Shown: positions 35,407-46,888 of the stretch, piece by piece
Numbering within the stretch: the stretch's first letter is position 1
Layout: each line of letters begins with the position of its first letter
DNA from: Alternaria dauci
Taxonomy: Eukaryota > Ascomycota > Dothideomycetes > Pleosporales > Pleosporaceae
Direction: 5' to 3'
Assembly: GCF_042100115.1 (NCBI RefSeq)
Contig: NC_091279.1
Coordinates: 1,054,001 to 1,118,000 of the forward strand
DNA length: 64,000 nucleotides
The notes under the pieces: model-generated
Seen by the model: only the letters and a program-made list of their open reading frames with translations
Database searches by the model: none
What the model was told of the DNA's origin: nothing
Made by a program: the position numbers and the translations under genes

Positions 35407-36193
35407 GTTTGCGACAGTCCAGTTCCAAGCTCACCGGGGTGAGAAAGCGCGCAAGAATCGGGTATCGGAAGAAAAGGAAGAAGTAGACCCAGGTGCACAA
35501 CTCCAGAAGCGCGTGATAGGAAATGAGAGACGGTCGTATAAGGCGGGGTCGGGGTCGTCGAGGTGATGCTGTTCGAGAAAGGAGCTTGTGTTGTCCACAT
35601 ACGCTGGTTCGCCGTACGATGACATAAGCACCCCGATTAGGCAAAACGCAGTGCAGCTCTACCCAATGACGTTGGTTGCGGCGCTCAGTACCTAGGTAGG
35701 GACCAATCTCACCTGCTACACCGACTCTGTGGAACTTCTATCGCGTTGAGAAAGAGATCATGATGGCTTCAATATCCGGGTCTCAACTTTAGCGTTCAGT
35801 TTGGTAGCTTGCACATTTGTACAACAGCAGGTCGCAAGTAGCAGGGTTAGGTGAGGTAGACGACCCGTACTTCCCCAGTGCATCTTCGCAGCATAAGCAT
35901 CGAACCAGAACTTCAATACTGTACTGTTATCTATATCCTCTACCAAACTGTCTGCACACGATATACATAGGGAAGATCGACATACTGAGAACTTTCTTTT
36001 CTGGTTACTTGTTTTTTTACAGAGTAAAACATTAAATTATACCTCAAGGCCGTACATGTGCTCCCCACACACCCCTGCAGGCTACTACACGTAAAACGTA
36101 ATTCCAAACATAGCTCATTAGTACATGCATCAGCTCAATCATGACATCGTTCTGTTGAAAGCAATGCTCTTTCTAAATACATCGCTGCGAGGG
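35407..36193. promoter_or_regulatory. Clathrin promoter and Eis1 3' flank
   Basis: About 0.8 kb with no gene. The palindrome TACCTAGGTA occurs at 35689-35698, roughly 280 bp upstream of the clathrin ATG. The rest is AT-rich 3' flank of the next minus-strand gene. Confidence 0.4.
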
Positions 36194-38919
36194 CTACAAT
36201 CCCACTTCCTGAAACTTTGACTCCCGGTTTGGACTTCCTATTCTCGCTCTCTCCGCATCAGAACCGAACGCTGGGGGCGGTGCTAGGGCTTCGTCGAAAT
36301 GATCACGCGCTTCCTCGAAGCTCTCTCCCGCGGACGTCGCTGTTGCTCCGCTCACAACACGTTCTGCTGGCCTCCCACGTGCAATGCTGAATTCCTCCGC
36401 ATCGCTGGTTAAGGATGAGACGTCTGAATAGCGATCATCGTCGACATGGCCGACGTGAGGGACGTAAGTAGGTTCAACAGCACCCAAGTCCTTTGGTCGT
36501 TCGACATCAGCAGATACGCGGCCGTCTGTCGACTCGCGAGCTGGATGGTTGGCGCTCTTCGAAGACTGGGACTGGGACTGGGATTGGGGTTGTGAAGTGG
36601 AGTTTCGAAGAGTTGCGCCACCGATGAAGCCAGGTTCCTTCTCTTTCGCATTGCCCTCAGACTCTGTCGCGGGAGTATGCTTTGAACGACGCTTTAATTT
36701 GTTCAAGATTGACTTGAACCCTTTCGAGGATCCTTGCGACGTAGGCGAAGTCGGGTCAGTTGAATCATGCTCAGTAGCACCGTGAGCTTCTGTCGGTGTA
36801 GGCTCCTGATACAGATCCTCGTTGTCACGTGGCACTTGAGCATTTACAACTACTGGTTCAGCCACCGGGATCTCCTTTGACCTGCGTTGTTCGGTGGTCT
36901 TGGTCTTCTCCGCTTCCTTTGCTTGTTTCGCAGCTAGCTTTTCTTCAGCAGCTCTCGCTTTTGCAGCCCTCTTCTCTTCTTCTGTTTCTGTGTTAGTGAT
37001 GCGATGAACGACCCAAGAAGCATAACTTACCCTTTCCTTGCTTCTCCTCAGCCTTGACCTCAGCGGCACGTTCTTTCTCGATACGGATCCGGCGCTTCTC
37101 CTGCTCCTGATCGAGTCGGCGCTCTTCTTCCTCGGCACGTCGCTTCTCATCCTCTGCAAGGCGCTTTTCGGTCTTCTCAGTGATTTCGTCTAATGTCGGC
37201 TGGATCCTGGCTTGAGCGATAGCGTCGATTTCGCTTTGATCCATCCATTTGCCATTGCCGATGTGCACCCTACCGTGGTTCTCCATGCGAACCTCAGAAT
37301 TTGCCAAGGCGCGCTGTTTCGCCTTCTCATCCCAATCCTCTACCATCGCAGGCGACATCTTGCCCGTCTCGTCATAGATTTTCTTGTCCATACCCTGCAT
37401 CTGTGCTTGGACCTTGCGCTGTGCTGCAGCAAGCAGGGACTTGCGATCGTTCTCGCGTTTCTTTGCGTCTACATCAGCCAGTTGCTTATTGAGCTGGTCC
37501 ATCTGCGAACGAATTCGCCTTGAACGAAAGTCGTCTTCGTCAGAGTCAGAAGTGTCCGCAGGGGCTGTCTCAGAAGCACTGTGCGCGCGATTACGCCCAC
37601 GGCGCATGGAGAGCTTCGACTTGGTTGGCTGGTCATAGCCGTAGTAGCTTCGATAGGCGGCGTTCTCGTCATATCCTATCTTTGCCAGTCTTTCCTGAGC
37701 AAGCTTTTGTGCAGCTTCTTGGATCCCGATGTAGCGCAAAGCTTGCTGCTTGATATCAGCCTCACCAGTCGCTGGCTGTTGGCTGTGTGCTGCAGTCGCT
37801 CCAGTGCGGGCGGTAGACTGGCCCGATGCACCATCGATGTGTTGTTGTTGCACATCATAGATCTTCTTGGCCATAGATATAGCAGAAGCTCGAAGGGCAT
37901 CGTTGCGCCTCTTCTCCTCGGTCTCTAGCGCAACAGGTGGAGCGCTGGTGTACATATCGCGCGATATGCTCTTTGCATGCTGAATGCGTGCAGCTTCCAT
38001 AGCACCGTATCCGCGGTGGTTGGAATCAGCAGGGCTAGCTTGTGGATTGGCTCGAATGGACGCACTATGAGCGAGTGTTGCCGCGCCCAATGCATTCCTG
38101 GCCGAGTTGTTTGAGTCTGGATACAGGGGTGCAGCTGGTGGGTTTGACTGAGCACGCTTACGTCTCGATGCAGAGTGCGCGTCCGTAGCCGCAGTAAAGG
38201 CGTTCTTCCTGCCCTGGTCGGTGTACCCATAGTCGACCTCTGGGCCAAGTCCTCTCTTGCTCATTGCGATGGTAGCAGCAGAATGACCTTCAGCGCTGGC
38301 TTCGGGATGCCACAGATTCAGCTTTGCACCGTCTCTGTGGGCGAGAAGCGCTGCTTTTGAGCCTGCCGCGCTTGCTTCTGGTTGCCACATGGGAGCCATC
38401 TTATAACCATTTGCAAGCAACGCAGCCTTGCCTGCTGCGGAAGATGCTTCGGGCTTCCACCACTCCGGGCTCTTCTTGTTCTGGTTTGCGAGTAGCGCGG
38501 CAGCTCCGGCAGAAGATTGAGTGTCAATCCCAACGACGGGATAACTGGGGAGGTCTTGGGCCTTTGCGTATTTGAGACTTGTAGCAGCGCCTGCGAATCT
38601 TTGTCAGTGTATGAGGTAATGGGACCATCACAACTTCGCACTCACTCGCCGAGGAGAGCTTGCCGTCGGCTCCGAGCGGGTTGATGGGTTTTGCTACGTT
38701 TGCTTTGGAAGGGCTGCCGTGGTTGTGTGAATAGAGCGCTGCTGCAGACGCCTGGTTCTGCAATGCGTTGTCCTTTGATTGATGCAAATGCGCGGATGGG
38801 TCAGGGCAACGCATGTTCGTCTCGGCAGAGGGTCGTGGTGGAGCCGCCTCTTCCGTTCCCTTCAAGGGTCTGCTGTCAGCAATCGGGGGCCCACTCGTAG
38901 TAAGAGCTGTTGTCGCCAT
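36194..38919 (-). CDS. EIS1: Eisosome protein 1 (Eis1-like)
   Basis: A component of eisosomes, the furrow-like plasma-membrane domains of fungi. Exons 38919-38646, 38590-37031 and 36981-36194 give 873 residues. The N-terminal half carries three related repeats built on a W-x-PEAS-x-A core (WWKPEASSA, MWQPEASAA, LWHPEASAE) joined by AALLA segments, followed by MAKKIYDVQQQ and RYIGIQEAAQKLAQERLAKI; these match the Eis1 family. The second half is a long, highly charged coiled coil rich in Glu, Lys and Arg. The last exon is disordered, with an SQSQSQSQSS tract encoded by a GGGACT-type repeat near 36565-36595. Confidence 0.88.
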
Positions 38920-39427
38920 TGTGAAAGAGCGTGTCGGTGCAAGATGTTATTGAATCAAGCGCTGTTTTGAGGGTGATCACAAGACTTAAAAGGGGAAAGC
39001 CAAATGCCAGCTAGGGACACAGGCTGTGGCGCTCTTCATGGCTAAATGACGAGAAGATGGCAATGATGTCATGTCAAGGCTAGGATTAAGGGTTCCGTGA
39101 GCGTGCGTTCCGCGTGGGAAATCTCACTAGCCTTACCCTCTTGGGCCTCGATCTAGCCTGCGCCGACCATGACCTTGCCTGTCCAGACGGAAGCAGGCGA
39201 CGGACTCACCGAAGTGGTCAAATCACGTACCAAGTGCGTCTAGGAGGGTTCATCCTGTCTGCCAGCACCCTTGCGCACATCTGAAGATCACGGCCCTGCG
39301 TCGTGCGAACGAAACAACGAAGCACATCGCTTTGTATACAACGTTGCACCATCCCAAGGTTGCATCGTGGAACACAATAGCCAAGTTTCAGTGTCTGTAC
39401 GCCTGCAAAATCAGCGAATCCTTACAG
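38920..39427. other. Divergent intergenic region
   Basis: About 0.5 kb between the Eis1 start (-) and the tentative phosphatase start (+). No repeat, RNA gene or coding frame could be supported. Confidence 0.35.
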
Positions 39428-40738
39428 ATGGCGTCCAACCTGGATTCGCTAATCACAGCAGCGCCGCTCCTGTGGGTAGTCCAAAATATTAGAGCTATGA
39501 ATGATTATGGCGCGGTTCTATCCTGATTGTTGTCGTGATGCCCCAGCACCTCCACTGGTGGGTGTTTGGCTTCAGAAGCAAAGCTGGATTAGATGCGGGT
39601 TAGTGCCAACTTAACTACGTCACCGGGTCACAACCTCCCAGCCTGATCCAGCAAATAACTGTACCAACAATTTTAGCCTCGCAAGGTTGAGTGTGATAAA
39701 CATAGCCGAATTACAAACGCCTCTCAAAAGCATTTTGAACTTTCGCGATGTCGGTGAATTTGTCAATCAAACAACAGGAACTCGGTAATTCAACGATGCG
39801 CAGCGGATTGAATCTTTAGCTGACCATGCTGCAGCCGTCTAAGCAGCGGCCTACTGTTCCGAAGCGCCCGACCTGGTACGTATCTTACACACGCATCTTG
39901 GCGCGAGGCTGACTGTAGGAGATGAGGCTTCTTTCCAAGACAGGCAGAGGCTCTTGAAAGAATTCGGCGTGAAGAGCGTTATTGATCTCCGAACAAAGTA
40001 CGTAGATGCAACTGGCCGAAGATGATACCTAGGTATTGTACTGATCAGTACAGAACGGAGCATATCGAACAGTCGCAAAAGCATGATGCAAGGATCAAAG
40101 CATCAGCGGCAGTTCCCCAGAGCAACGACGATGCAGCAGAGCCTCTCAAGATACCCGGTATAATCTACCACGAGATCAACTTCAATGGCTCCGCCTTCTC
40201 GCGCATGCTGCTCTCGAAGCTTACATGGCTCGAGTTTTTCAAGCTCGCAGGACTTATGATCTTCGGATACCGCAAGGATGCTATCAAGATCTTAGCTCCT
40301 CATATGGAAGACATGGGGCTTGTCGGTCTGGCCGAGCAATCCCTAGACGTATGCACACGAGAAGTCACGCAGGTCTTCGATGTATTGGGAGAAGAGCAGA
40401 ACTGGCCAGTTTTGGTCCACTGTACACAGGGCAAGGACAGGACCGGGCTCATAGTGATGCTAGTCCTCTTGCTTCTCGGTGTCGACCAAAAGACGATTGA
40501 CGACGACTACCGCCTGTCCGAGCCAGAACTTGAGCCAGAGAAAGAAGGAAGACTGAAAGAAATGGCATCTGTTGGGCTGACAGAACAATTTGCGATTTGT
40601 CCTCCAGACTTGGTAAGCAGTGTACACTCCTACCTGCTGGACAAGTACGGCAGCGTTGAGAGGTACCTGGAGAAAGCCGGTGTTGCCAAGGAGCAGATGG
40701 ACTTTGTTAGGGGGAAGCTACTAGGAAACGTGTCTTGA
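39428..40738 (+). CDS. Tyrosine-protein phosphatase (Y_phosphatase3/Siw14-like fold)
   Basis: A Cys-dependent phosphatase of the PF13350 type. The catalytic P-loop is HCTQGKDRTG (C-x5-R). The upstream signatures NFRDVGEF, LLFRSARPGDE and GVKSVIDLRTK are split by small introns. Exons 39677-39784, 39847-39875 (29 nt), 39919-39997 and 40054-40738 are well supported. The first exon (39428-39471, starting MASNLDSLIT) is tentative: it gives the right phase and a total of 314 residues, but no ATG exists in the next exon, so the start is unproven. The C-terminal part has a hydrophobic segment near residue 140 and a helical bundle typical of fungal members. The substrate may be a protein or an inositol phosphate; sequence does not decide. 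Confidence 0.82.
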
Positions 40739-41197
40739 GCGTGCCCCGCCTATGCTCGAGTATGGCTTGGCAAAATCTGAGAATTGTTCCTATCTGTACG
40801 GGATCAAAGGACGGCTTGTTGACGGAAGAAGCGTGTATGGTCCATACGCGTATACGACCGAAGAAGCAGCGAGTTCACACGCTGCACAACGAGGCTGAGG
40901 ACGACTGCATGCTATAGCCAAGCATACCAGGTTGTAGACATTGGATATTTGTACACGCCCCGTAATCCTTATCATCGGCAGAGTTGTGCTAGTAATGCTG
41001 CAACGTATATTGCGCACAGCCATGGGAGTCGCCGTCGGTGTGCTGTTAAATGTTTGGAGCTAGGCTGGGAGAGTCGACCTTCTGCAGGGGGGAAACGCAA
41101 CCCCGGTGGGCGTTCGCTTAGATTCACCGCCGTTAAAGCCTCCCAGATCCCAACACGTTTGTTTCCCATCTTGCAAAATTGCTCAGCAGTGCGCAAG
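40739..41197. promoter_or_regulatory. Upstream region of the sphingolipid methyltransferase
   Basis: About 0.46 kb between two plus-strand genes. No coding or RNA feature was recognised; presumably 3' flank and promoter. Confidence 0.35.
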
Positions 41198-42914
41198 ATG
41201 AGCAGCAATACCTCCGAGGAGAACTTTGAGTGGGTTGAGACGCCGCCGGCGCCCTCGCCCACGACGCCCGCCTTCGACTGCGGCGTCAAGACGACTTCGG
41301 TGAGTTGTTGCATCTGGACAATTCAATGACCGACCCCGCCAGCGATTGAGCATCAACACAAAGAGCTAGCACGCTGACATTCAATGTCCAACAGTATCCG
41401 ACCATTGCGAACGCCCCCCTGCCTGCAGAAGGTTCCGGCCGTGACTCGTTCAACAACTATGCCCTCATCTCGCTGCTGGTTGGCATCCCCGCCTACATCA
41501 CCTGGAGCTGGGGTATGGGCTTCAAGACATGGGTTTTCCTGGCCCTCGTCCTGTTCCTTCCTATTCTAGGACCCTTCTGGTGGCTCACCTCTGAGTTTGC
41601 ACCTCGCAAGAACGAGAAGGCCAAACTTCCCGGCAAGCCCATTGAGCACTACCTCAAGTTCACCAAGGCCGAGGACCGCGACGCATACTACGGCAAGAAG
41701 CAGATCCCCATTGAGACGTTCCAGGAGAAGTACTTTGACGGCGAGGTGGAGCTCAATGGCGACATGCTCGAGATTCTCGAATGGCGCCACGACTGGTCCA
41801 AGCCCCGCTTCACTCTCGGACTGATCAAGCACTTCCTCTTTGGCATGATTCCGGAAATGATTGTCCACTCCAAGTCTCAGGGTTGGTGCTCTGACTATTC
41901 GCAAATTGCACAAATGCTGACCCGACCTTAGACGAAGAACAGGTCCGCGACCACTACGACCGCGGCGACGACTTCTACGGCTGGTTCCTCGGTCCGCGTA
42001 TGATCTACACCTCTGGTATCATCTCCGACATCAACACCGAAGAGAGTCTCGAGCAGCTCCAGGACAACAAGATGGCAATCGTCTGTGAAAAGATCGGACT
42101 CAAGAAGGGCGAGAAAATGCTCGATATTGGTTGCGGATGGGGTACGCTTACCAAGTTCGCCTCGGTCAACTACGGCGCTCACGCTACTGGTGTTACTCTC
42201 GGTCGCAACCAGACTGCCTGGGGCAACAACGGCCTCAGGAAGGCGGGTATCGAAGAAGACCAATCCAGGATTCTTTGCATGGACTACCGTGACATCCCTC
42301 TCCCTCCTGGTGGCTACAACAAGATTACCTGTCTCGAAATGGCTGAGCACGTCGGTGTCCGCCACCTGGGCGGCTTCTTCCGTCAGGTCTACGATATGCT
42401 CGATGATGACGGTGTCTTCTTCCTCCAGATTGCTGGTCTCCGTAAAGCTTGGCAATTTGAGGACTTTACCTGGGGTCTCTTCATGAACAAATACGTCTTC
42501 CCTGGTGCCGATGCTTCTACTCCTCTGGGTTTTGTTATTGACACACTTGAGGGTGCTGGTTTTGAGGTTAAGATGGTTGACACCATCGGTGTGCACTACT
42601 CTGCCACTCTCTGGAGGTGGTACCGCAACTGGCTCGCCAACAAGGAAAAGGTTGTTGCCAAGTACGGAATCCGATGGTTCAAGGTAAGAACAGTTTTCTT
42701 GTCCTCTTGTCGCTAGATGTTAACCACCCGCCAGATCTGGGAATACTTCCTCGCCTACTCTACGATTGCCTCCCGCCAGGGAACTGCCACTTGCTTCCAG
42801 ATTACCTGCGTCAAGAACCTCAATGCTGTCCACCGTATTGACGGCATCAACACCCAGTTCAGTCTGTCTGCTGCTCTCGCTGCTAGCAGGGCCAAGCTTT
42901 CCAAAGCGCAGTAA
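41198..42914 (+). CDS. Sphingolipid C9-methyltransferase
   Basis: Adds the C9 methyl branch to the sphingoid base of glucosylceramides, using S-adenosylmethionine. Exons 41198-41299, 41395-41881, 41932-42683 and 42735-42914 join to 506 residues. Two adjacent hydrophobic segments near residues 60-95 anchor it in the ER membrane. The catalytic part resembles cyclopropane-fatty-acid synthases: HYDRGDDFYGWFLGPRMIYTSG (see around 41945-42015), the SAM loop LDIGCGWGTL, and CLEMAEHVGVRHL. The length and tail match fungal C9-methyltransferases. This enzyme is characteristic of filamentous fungi and many other fungi, and absent from baker's yeast, which supports the organism call. Confidence 0.95.
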
Positions 42915-43630
42915 GCGTTCTGGAGAAAGATGTTTCCTGTATATCACTTAGCATCGAATTCAAGATTGAAGCAAGAAAGCACGTAAGATGGTAGTCGGAA
43001 TCTACAAGGGAGAGACATGGGGGCTTCAAGTCAAGGAATGAAGCAGGAAATCATGTTCACCAAATTAAGGTCACCAGTAGCATTGGCCGTTGATCTTATA
43101 AAGCCTACTGTGTCTTGTGAAGCGTTGATGGTCATGAGACTAGGAACATGTATGAATTGATGATGTATCCGAGAAAGCATAGAAGATTCTTACGCATCTT
43201 ACCGACTCTGACATGCAACCTGCTCATAAAACAGTCGAAGTGCAAGGACAATTGGTTCTGCACTGAATGGTAGTCTGGTGTAAGAAGCTTTGTAGCCGCT
43301 TTTCCAAAGGCACCAAACATGTCCAATTACTCATGTTCTCCACTCGGTTCTGCATGCTTTCCCGACGATGCCTTTGCCTTGGCTCATAGTCCCCACTATG
43401 CACCGATGCCGACAGCCGAGGGCATTGGGCAAATTTCTCTGCGTTTCTGAACGCATACAGCCAATGACAATGCTGATTGATAGATTTTGTAACTCTTTTG
43501 TCAAGTCAGCCAATTGAAGCCTGGTAACCACAATATATATGCTAAGATTTCGGAAAATTTCATCAAAACAGATCACCAAGGGTAAGCTTCAATACACCCA
43601 CACCTTCAATATACCAGCTAACAGCCCTAT
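42915..43630. other. Intergenic region before the tRNA-like gene
   Basis: About 0.7 kb of AT-rich sequence with only short, unsupported frames. It ends at the tRNA-like gene. Confidence 0.35.
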
Positions 43631-43666
43631 CGTGGTATGGTCTAGTGGTATGACGTCGCGTTGTGG

Positions 43667-43699
43667 CTGGCGGACAACTTAGCTTGTCCTGATCCAGAT
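43667..43699 (+). other. Anticodon-loop tRNA intron (position 37/38)
   Basis: 33 nt at the canonical eukaryotic tRNA intron site. It folds into a hairpin: ctgg pairs with ccag, and ggacaa pairs with ttgtcc around a six-base loop. This fits a bulge-helix-type substrate of the tRNA-splicing endonuclease. Confidence 0.6.
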
Positions 43700-43719
43700 C
43701 CGCGCCAGCCTGGGTTCGA

Positions 43720-43779
43720 GTACGTTCTCCCACATTGAGTCGGTTTACTGAGACATTGTTACTAACAACATGTCTGTAG
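43720..43779 (+). other. Spliceosomal-type intron within the tRNA T-loop
   Basis: 60 nt between tRNA positions 58 and 59. It begins gtacgt, has a perfect ttactaac branch-point box, and ends ctgtag, the same signals as the protein-gene introns in this window. Agacat and atgtct flank the branch region as inverted arms and could fold it towards the acceptor. Its removal restores a complete T-arm. Confidence 0.6.
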
Positions 43780-43808
43780 TTCCCAGTACCGCCAATTTGC
43801 GACACTTC

Positions 43809-43814
43809 TTTTTT
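43809..43814 (+). terminator. Candidate RNA polymerase III terminator
   Basis: A run of six T residues begins 15 nt after the discriminator base of the tRNA-like gene, the normal place for Pol III termination. Confidence 0.5.
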
Positions 43815-44726
43815 GCCTCTTTCTGTATCATGTGGTACACGATGCTTCTTTTTGTTTCTAGTCTTCTGGCTAACATGGTTAAGAGTCGCTTTTTGGGTCC
43901 TTTCTTTTGGCGGTGATGCCTCTCCTGCATTGCTCATGACATACAACCGTACTTTGGCCTGACAACTTCGACGAAGCGTTGTGTGATATACTCGAAACGG
44001 GCTTCTTTCCACCTGGTTGAATACCTAACGTGTAGTATGTACAGTATGCGTTCATCTGAGACCACGGAGGCCTCTACTACTTCTAAGTTTATTTTGTTCT
44101 TCAGTATTCGGCTGTTCTTGGTTGCAGAGTAACCAAGTAGAAGATTGTACATTTGTGCGTCTGCTCATTTCCTGCCTTATGTGTGTGAAACATACACTAT
44201 TTGTCAGAAGCGGCTGATGAATTTCAATACACTTCCGAGGTTTGTTTCGGTCGTAAATGCGGCTCTTGTGTGGTTTTGCGTAGAAAAATGTCGTTTCATC
44301 CTACTTTGGCAACATCCACTGGAAGAGCTATGTTCACTTACAGGAGAGAAAGCACCGGACGCATAAGATTTCTCCCAACACGTCCCATTTCATAAAGACA
44401 CACTATCTCTACATGTACAGGGCTTTGTATTCATCCAGACCTCTGGACAGATCATTCACCTATATAACTATGGAGTACGGATTAGAGTAATAGTCCAGAG
44501 AGAATTCTGGTATGGGATCTTCGCCGTGATACTAAGATCAGCATACACTAATGAATGATAAACTCAGAGTTCAGAGGCGCCCAACGCAGCATTGATAGAT
44601 TGAATTCCTGCCAGACGCCCCAGATCATCCGCAGAACCTATCCAGTAAGCCAGCACTGTAGTTGTGCGATATCGTCCAATGCAATCCCTCAAGTGTCTCT
44701 ACATGTTTTTTATTCACCAACAAACA
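43815..44726. other. Intergenic region after the tRNA-like gene
   Basis: About 0.9 kb, AT-rich, with no supported gene. Includes the 3' flank of the INSIG gene. Confidence 0.35.
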
Positions 44727-46086
44727 TCACCTCTTCCATCCACTCTCCTCCAGCACAGCCAGCCTCCTCCCTATACTCCCGAAGCAAACGCAACTGCAAA
44801 ATAGGACACTGCCAACCCACGTAACAACAGCTAGGTTCTCGTAGCTGACCATGCCAGCGAACAGCTCTGGTGTAACAACTGGCGCTGGTGCTCCTTTTGT
44901 GTGTGTGTGACTACCCATAGATGGGACTTGTGTGGCGTTTGTGGTGGCTGGGAGAGAGGGTGAGGGAAGAACGTCTGGATTGGAAAGGAATATGAAGGAC
45001 GTGAGAATCGACGTGACGGTAAGTGAGACAGAGAGGCCGGGCTTCGAGCGATCGAGTATGTACCAGAGGGCAGGGTTCACGAGGGCGAGAGTCAGGGTCA
45101 GTTGCAGCGTTGATTGCCAGGGGAGACGACGCTGGGAAGGACAGTGTTAGTTGATGTCGATGTATAAAACAAAGCAAAGAAGGAGTCGGACGTTAGAGAC
45201 TTACAATGGCGAATGCAATCCCTACAAAGGCTGCCACACTCCTCACGACATCGTTGATCTGCTCACTAATGGGTGAATCATGTGTCTCCGCCTCCTTGTC
45301 TTGCGTCTGGCTCTCTTTCCGCTGCGCATCCCATACGAGATCAACGTACGGTAGCAAACTCCCTAGAGCAACGCCGAACAGTCCCCAAGACGCGAGGTAT
45401 GCCTGGCTCTTGCGATCGACACCTTCAACGTGTACAGCTGCCAGTTGCCTCGTCTCGTGAAGATGCGAGACAATGACGCCGTAGACGATCCCGAAGACAT
45501 ACAGCGCTACAAGCTTCCCTATGATCACAGAGTATTTCCATGCGCCGCGGCGCGGTTGTTTGATTGAGCGACTCCTTTGTCTTCCTTCGGCTGTGCCTAT
45601 ATTTGACCCTTTCCTGGCCTGACTCTTGAGGCTCAGTCCGCCGTCAGGACTCCCGATACCGGTATCCCAGGGCTGAAAGCCCATAGCAGTGTGTGCAGGT
45701 GTCTCGGCACCAGTGCCCCAAGGCGTTTCCGCCGTGCTCAACTCGCCAGCTGTGCTGCCACCCGTCTCATCGTATATGCCGGACAGGGTGCTACTCGTCA
45801 TGTTCAAGTAGCTCTTGTTCCGCCGCCGAGGCCCCTTCTCCCTCTCCTGGTCGTCCGAGTCGTCATCGCGCGAGTTGAATGTTCCCAGCAAGCGAGCGTT
45901 TAGCTGAGCGAGGAAGTCGGACGATCTCCGGTTCTCGGTCGCGCTCGGGGGCGTGGATTGCGAAAAGGCGTGTGTGGGCGAATCGGCCGTGTCGTAGCTG
46001 TTGGATTCGAAGTTGCGACGCGGGATGGGGCGGTAAATGTGCAGCGGAGGTGGTGCCGCGTTCGCTTTCGAAGGGTCTTCTTCCAT
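44727..46086 (-). CDS. INSIG-domain protein (insulin-induced gene homologue)
   Basis: An ER membrane regulator of sterol metabolism; in fungi INSIG proteins act on HMG-CoA reductase and, in some lineages, on SREBP processing. Exons 46086-45205 and 45131-44727 give 428 residues. The first roughly 180 residues are disordered and Ser/Thr-rich. The INSIG core follows with several membrane segments: KLVALYVFGIVYGVIVSHL, then WGLFGVALGSLLPYVDL, and across the 73-bp intron SVAAFVGIAFAIRRLPW, LALVNPALWYILDRSKPG, and a final helix WVGSVLFCSCVCFGSIG. The RRLPW and NPALWYILDR motifs are strong family marks. A phosphorylatable N-terminus is common in fungal INSIGs and is consistent with the sequence here. 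Confidence 0.92.
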
Positions 46087-46888
46087 AGCCGTCGCGCTCC
46101 AGTTCCGACCGCGGGCAGGGTTCCGCAGACTTTATGGTGGCAGTGTGCAGCTGCAATCGAGGCGTGCAATTACAATAAAGGATAAAAGTGAATATGAACA
46201 GCGAGCGTCAAGAAGGAAAGAAAACAAGTTCGCAGCACAAACAGAGCTGCGTAATTCGTATCACTGTTGCGGTGTTTGGAATGGAAACGCAAGTTGAACT
46301 CTAGCACCGTGTCAGTGCACGTGAACCTTTAAGTGCTCGGCCTTATACAAGCATAATTACTGGAGCCTCGCAAACATACCTCGTATAGGCAATCAAACCA
46401 AATACTGTGAGCGGAGAAATCGTACGAATGCGCAGTGAGGGGACCATCATGCACATGTAGGCTAGCACGCTGATCCGACGCTGTTGGGCCATGCTCCCGC
46501 ATGTGTCACTGAATATGGCTTTCATGTGAAGATCGGCCAACTTTCCGCCTGTGGATCCGCTGTCATCCGCATTCTCAACATTTCCAGTGGATCGATCGTG
46601 TTTCATTATATGCGGCTACCCTGAGCTGTAGAACGTACTGATACACAAGACGCTCGCTCTCGAGTGACGCTAAACCACTGCTGTTGTGACTTCTAGATGG
46701 TGTCCAAAACACAGCTGCGAGAAAACCCACTTTTGATGCCCTTCTCCAAGCACAACCGACTCCGGCAGGAAAATGCTGAGGAACCAAATGCACGTGTTTT
46801 GCCGTCATACGCCCCACGTCTACGTCGTCCCGTCATAAAGATTGTCGTTCCATCCCTTGTGGGCTACCCCGCTACTCTCTGTCCCCGC
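46087..46888. other. Upstream region of INSIG and 3' flank of eIF2-gamma
   Basis: 0.8 kb. Two minus-strand frames (46343-46606, 46575-46817) lack recognisable domains or a consistent splice model. No gene is called. Confidence 0.35.

Larger units (their letters stand above)
43631..43794 (+). tRNA. tRNA-His(GUG)-like gene with two apparent introns, one in the T-loop
   Basis: An A-box region (tggtctagtggtatgac) gives a D-arm with three of four pairs. The anticodon loop TTGTGG-C has GTG, which reads His codons. Removing 43667-43699 pairs the anticodon stem at four of five positions (TCGCG with CGCGC). Removing 43720-43779 joins CTGGGTTCGA to TTCCCAG, which makes a perfect five-pair T-stem with a standard TTCGATT loop. 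The acceptor stem CGTGGTA then pairs with TACCGCC at six of seven positions. The mature product would be 71 nt before CCA, with A73. A T6 run follows at 43809-43814. Mismatches are 1:72 (C-C), 27:43 (T-C) and 13:22 (T-T), so it may be functional or a decaying copy. Without removing the second insert, no T-arm can form. Confidence 0.62.

Noticed and set aside
35885..35910. Reverse-strand GGTTCGATGC, resembling a tRNA B-box
   Set aside because: T-stem pairing fails beyond two bases and no D-arm is visible.
43563..44012. Minus-strand open frame across the tRNA-like gene
   Set aside because: It has no domain, its composition is not protein-like, and the tRNA structure on the other strand explains the sequence better.
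46343..46817. Two overlapping minus-strand frames between the INSIG and eIF2-gamma genes
   Set aside because: They cannot be joined by good splice sites into a protein with a recognisable pattern.
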